Source: Flammeovirgaceae bacterium
Lineage (GTDB): Bacteria > Bacteroidota > Bacteroidia > Cytophagales > Cyclobacteriaceae
Direction of reading: 5' to 3'
DNA: 8,456 bases
NCBI GenBank assembly: GCA_947457025.1
Contig: CANGUI010000064.1
Coordinates: 1 to 8,456, forward strand
Positions 6,219-8,456 of this stretch are shown in pieces (the first letter of the stretch is position 1; every line of letters starts with the position of its first letter). Below the pieces are notes generated by a model. That model was not told where the DNA came from and searched no databases. It saw nothing but the letters and a program-made list of their open reading frames with translations. Made by a program: the position numbers and the translations under genes.

Positions 6219-7697
6219 ACCAAAAATTGCGAGTCCGTTTGTAACGAGCGCGTTCGCCTCGGGCGACACGTTTGAAAAAAAAATGAAGCCACCGAAAAAA
6301 ACCGTAAGGATGGCTGACCGGTAGATGATGTCGACCAGGATCCAGGGGAGGGGGGGGAGCAGCAGGTTGAGCACGACCGTTAAGGTGGCGATCAGGGTAA
6401 CTTTGACCGTTGCCGCAGTGAAGGGTTGCATCCGTAGTTTACCCTGAATGAAGACGAATTTTACAAAATTGAAAACCGCCAGCGTGAGGGCTGCACTCAG
6501 TGCTGCTCCTTCAATTCCGTAAACTGGAATGAAAAGGTTGTTGAGCACAATCACAAGTACGGCGAGCAGAACCATAAGGACGATATTGAACGCGTAATAC
6601 CGCGACAGCACAATGATTTCGCTGCTTGGTCCAAAGAACATATCCACCAACTTGCCCACACCAACCAGCAGCACCACATATTTCCCGGCAGCGTATTCTG
6701 CACCTTTGGGCATCAGCGAGAATATCGCATCGAGGTTCGCCCAAACACCGATCAGCAGCAGTGCTCCGATGATGAGCTGGTTTAAAGCTGTTTTTTGATA
6801 AATGGTCAGGATATCGTTCAGGTCTTTTTTCTCGAATGCGCGCGCGATGAGCGGCATGGCGATTTGGCCCAGTGCGCGTTTTGGAATTTCAATCACAGTG
6901 GCCATGTAGAAGGCCGTGGTGTAAATGCCGTTTGCGGCGAGTCCCAATAAGCCGGCTACCATCATGCTATCAATCTTACCCACGATGATGGCACCGGCTG
7001 TGCCGGCAAAGGTGAAGATGCTGTACCGGACGATGGTTTGGATGCCCGCGGTGCCAATACCGCGCAGGGGCCAGGTAAAGTACAGATTTTTTGAGCGCCA
7101 CAAGGCCAGCAGCAGGATCAGTACCGCAGCTCCATTTGCCAGAACCGTACTCGCAATGAATTGCGGGAAGGAGAGCCATCCCCGGAAGTAACACCACACG
7201 AGTATACCAAACAGCAATCGAACAACAACGTCGCGCAGCAGATTGGGTAAAATGGTTTTTAGCAGTGACCGCGAGTACGCCTCGAAAACATTTTGCAGTA
7301 ACAAAATCAGCGTAAGCCAGAAAATCCAGGAGCCATACTGGCTGATGGCACTCGCCCGCTCGCTGAAGTAGTTCAGAAAAGTCGATTCGAAAAATAAACA
7401 GATGATGGTGAAAACAGTAAACCCGGCTCCGGCAAGTAGCAGCATGAGCGACAGGAAACTGCGGGCGGCCGCATCCTGTTCGCGATACTGTGGATAAAAC
7501 CGGATAAGACTTTGTGCTACCCCCATCTGTGCAAAAGGGGCAAATAAAATGGCAGCGTCTTGGATGGTGCGTAGTAAGCCTACCTGTTCCATTTCCAGAA
7601 AACGGGGGTAGAGGTAAAGCAAATTGACATACCCGATCAGCACCCCAAGGTAGGAGATGATGGAGGAGGCTATGCTCTGCCGTACAACTACGCCCAT
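6195..7697 (-). CDS. Wzx-like polysaccharide flippase (MOP superfamily)
   Basis: A 500-residue integral inner-membrane protein with about 12-14 hydrophobic segments (for example 10-30, 82-103, 122-136, 183-200, 224-250, 305-325, 368-390, 432-448, 460-474), typical in length and pattern of the polysaccharide export branch of the MOP flippases. It would flip undecaprenol-linked oligosaccharide repeat units to the periplasm. Supporting motifs are the N-terminal YLYPRFLEMEQVGLLRTIQD (28-47) and KIDSMMVAGLLGLAANGIY (241-259), where relatives have a comparable D-x-x-x-x-G-x-x-G-x-x-x-x-G-x-Y pattern. The start is ATG after an A-rich leader with no Shine-Dalgarno. It lies 18 bases downstream of the second glycosyltransferase, so they form an operon. 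Its 3' end overlaps the convergent glycosyltransferase gene by 24 bases. The gene is bracketed by an 18-base direct repeat and has three long homopolymers near its 3' end. A transporter for another lipid-linked substrate is possible. Confidence 0.9.
   Translation of the reverse strand: MGVVVRQSIASSIISYLGVLIGYVNLLYLYPRFLEMEQVGLLRTIQDAAILFAPFAQMGVAQSLIRFYPQYREQDAAARSFLSLMLLLAGAGFTVFTIICLFFESTFLNYFSERASAISQYGSWIFWLTLILLLQNVFEAYSRSLLKTILPNLLRDVVVRLLFGILVWCYFRGWLSFPQFIASTVLANGAAVLILLLALWRSKNLYFTWPLRGIGTAGIQTIVRYSIFTFAGTAGAIIVGKIDSMMVAGLLGLAANGIYTTAFYMATVIEIPKRALGQIAMPLIARAFEKKDLNDILTIYQKTALNQLIIGALLLIGVWANLDAIFSLMPKGAEYAAGKYVVLLVGVGKLVDMFFGPSSEIIVLSRYYAFNIVLMVLLAVLVIVLNNLFIPVYGIEGAALSAALTLAVFNFVKFVFIQGKLRMQPFTAATVKVTLIATLTVVLNLLLPPLPWILVDIIYRSAILTVFFGGFIFFSNVSPEANALVTNGLAIFGLRKHRQQ
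6199..6216. repeat. Left copy of the 18-bp direct repeat around the flippase
   Basis: Bases 6199-6216 read tgctgtcgatgttttcgt and match 7697-7714 at 17 of 18 positions (C at 6205 against G at 7703), in the same orientation and 1498 bases apart. This copy lies in the region where the 3' ends of the glycosyltransferase and flippase genes overlap, and it encodes the last residues of both. Confidence 0.75.
6275..6357 (-). repeat. Homopolymer cluster in the 3' part of the flippase gene
   Basis: Three runs lie within 83 bases: nine A (6275-6283), seven A (6295-6301) and eight G (6350-6357), the last preceded by gggga. On the coding strand they are T9, T7 and C8 and encode the end of the last two membrane segments (LLPPLPW at 446-452 and FIFFS at 471-475). 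Gain or loss of a base would change only the last 30-55 residues. Confidence 0.8.
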
Positions 7698-7714
7698 GCT
7701 GTGGATGTTTTCGT
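7697..7714. repeat. Right copy of the 18-bp direct repeat around the flippase
   Basis: Bases 7697-7714 read tgctgtggatgttttcgt, the partner of 6199-6216. This copy fills the gap between the flippase ATG and the stop codon of the upstream glycosyltransferase, so it also forms the flippase translation leader. Confidence 0.75.
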
Positions 7715-7715
7715 T

Positions 7716-8456
7716 TTAATCTGTCAGGGATAGGCGCCGGAGAGCATCGTGCACGATCTGTTCATTTTGCTCCGCACACAAAATGCGTGCTGCCTGATGA
7801 GCCTGCAGTTTGAAGGTAGAGAGTTGTTCGGCCGTTAGCGAGTTCAAACGGATGGCCATTTCTTTTGGGTCAAAAGATGTTGTCACAATCCCGAGCTGGA
7901 AGCGTTTCACCACCAAAGCCATTTCCGGCGTGGGGCCAATTGCAATGCCGAGGCGTGCCTGGATGAAGTCAAAGAGTTTATTCGGCAAGGTGTTGGCGTA
8001 GTTGAAGTTAACCGGTGGTAAAACAAAGATACCGATATCGTAATGCCGGATGAAATCGACAATCTGATCGCTGGCAACCGGTGGCTGAAACGTGATACGA
8101 GGATTGCCGTTGGCCAGTTCTTTCAGACGTTGGATGTATCCTCCTGTTTTTGTGTTTGCCAAGGCCGGCGTAATAAGCATTAGATCGAGCGTGAACCGCT
8201 CGTCTGTGTGGGCCATCATCTCAATCAGTAATTCGAGCTTTCGCGAGGGATTTGCTCCGCCATGATGGACGATGCGGATGCGATCCGGGTTCACTGGTGC
8301 AGGTGTGAGATCATGGTACCGGGTGGCGTTGGTGAGCACCACCGGGTGAACGCTAAACTCCCCTTCATACGCGTGGCGCAGCCCCTCGGATACGGTTGTC
8401 ATCCAATCGCCTTTCGGTAAATAATGGCGGCAGAGGAAACGGTTGAAACGCTGAAA
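7716..8456 (-). CDS. Glycosyltransferase, GT4/GT-B type, C-terminal part (5' end outside the window)
   Basis: The frame is open to the window edge and gives 246 residues, beginning within FQRFNRFLCRHYLPKGDW; the N-terminal acceptor domain is outside, so the ATG at 8402 is an internal Met. Visible are the interdomain segment MTTVSEGLRHAYEGEF (from residue 19), the start of the donor domain IRIVHHGGANPSRKLELLIEMM (about 60-81) and the nucleotide-sugar region NTLPNKLFDFIQARLGIAIGP (about 155-175), which corresponds to the KxFEYxxxGxPI motif of GT4 enzymes but with Asp in place of the usual Glu (FDFIQAR). The substrate is unknown. The flippase follows after 18 bases on the same strand, so both probably belong to one polysaccharide operon that continues beyond the right edge. 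Confidence 0.85.
   Translation of the reverse strand, partial: FQRFNRFLCRHYLPKGDWMTTVSEGLRHAYEGEFSVHPVVLTNATRYHDLTPAPVNPDRIRIVHHGGANPSRKLELLIEMMAHTDERFTLDLMLITPALANTKTGGYIQRLKELANGNPRITFQPPVASDQIVDFIRHYDIGIFVLPPVNFNYANTLPNKLFDFIQARLGIAIGPTPEMALVVKRFQLGIVTTSFDPKEMAIRLNSLTAEQLSTFKLQAHQAARILCAEQNEQIVHDALRRLSLTD

Overview
The window looks like chromosomal DNA from a Bacteroidota bacterium, probably of the Cytophagales type. This rests on remembered family resemblance (the pyruvate kinase C-terminus, the metallo-hydrolase N-terminus and the shape of the NFACT protein) and on the lack of Shine-Dalgarno sequences before any start, not on a database search. Genes are packed tightly, base composition is near even, and there are no tRNA or rRNA genes, CRISPR arrays or transposase genes.

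Layout: (1) bases 2-1117 hold the 3' three quarters of a pyruvate kinase gene on the + strand. (2) Bases 1110-3870 hold a minus-strand group, read right to left: a small conserved hypothetical gene (3870 to 3601), a 179-base spacer with an unresolved small ORF, a PhnP-like metallo-beta-lactamase-fold hydrolase (TTG start, 3421 to 2660), and 2 bases later an NFACT/RqcH-like ribosome quality control gene (GTG start, 2657 to 1110). (3) A short AT-rich divergent region leads into miaA (+, tRNA dimethylallyltransferase), whose stop codon overlaps the next + strand gene, a GT4-type glycosyltransferase (to 6218). (4) On the minus strand, entering from the right edge, are a second GT-B glycosyltransferase (cut by the window end, 8456 to 7716) and, 18 bases downstream, a Wzx-like polysaccharide flippase (7697 to 6195), which converges on the first glycosyltransferase.

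Functionally the left two thirds is housekeeping: glycolysis, rescue of stalled large ribosomal subunits, and tRNA modification. The right third appears to be the edge of a surface-polysaccharide locus with two glycosyltransferases and a lipid-linked oligosaccharide flippase. I see no clearly undescribed system. The points most worth a second look are an 18-base direct repeat (one mismatch) that exactly brackets the flippase gene, a cluster of long homopolymers in the flippase 3' end, the tight coupling of a PhnP-like hydrolase to the RqcH-like gene, an Asp-to-Glu change at a position that looks functionally important in RqcH, and three genes that cannot start with ATG.
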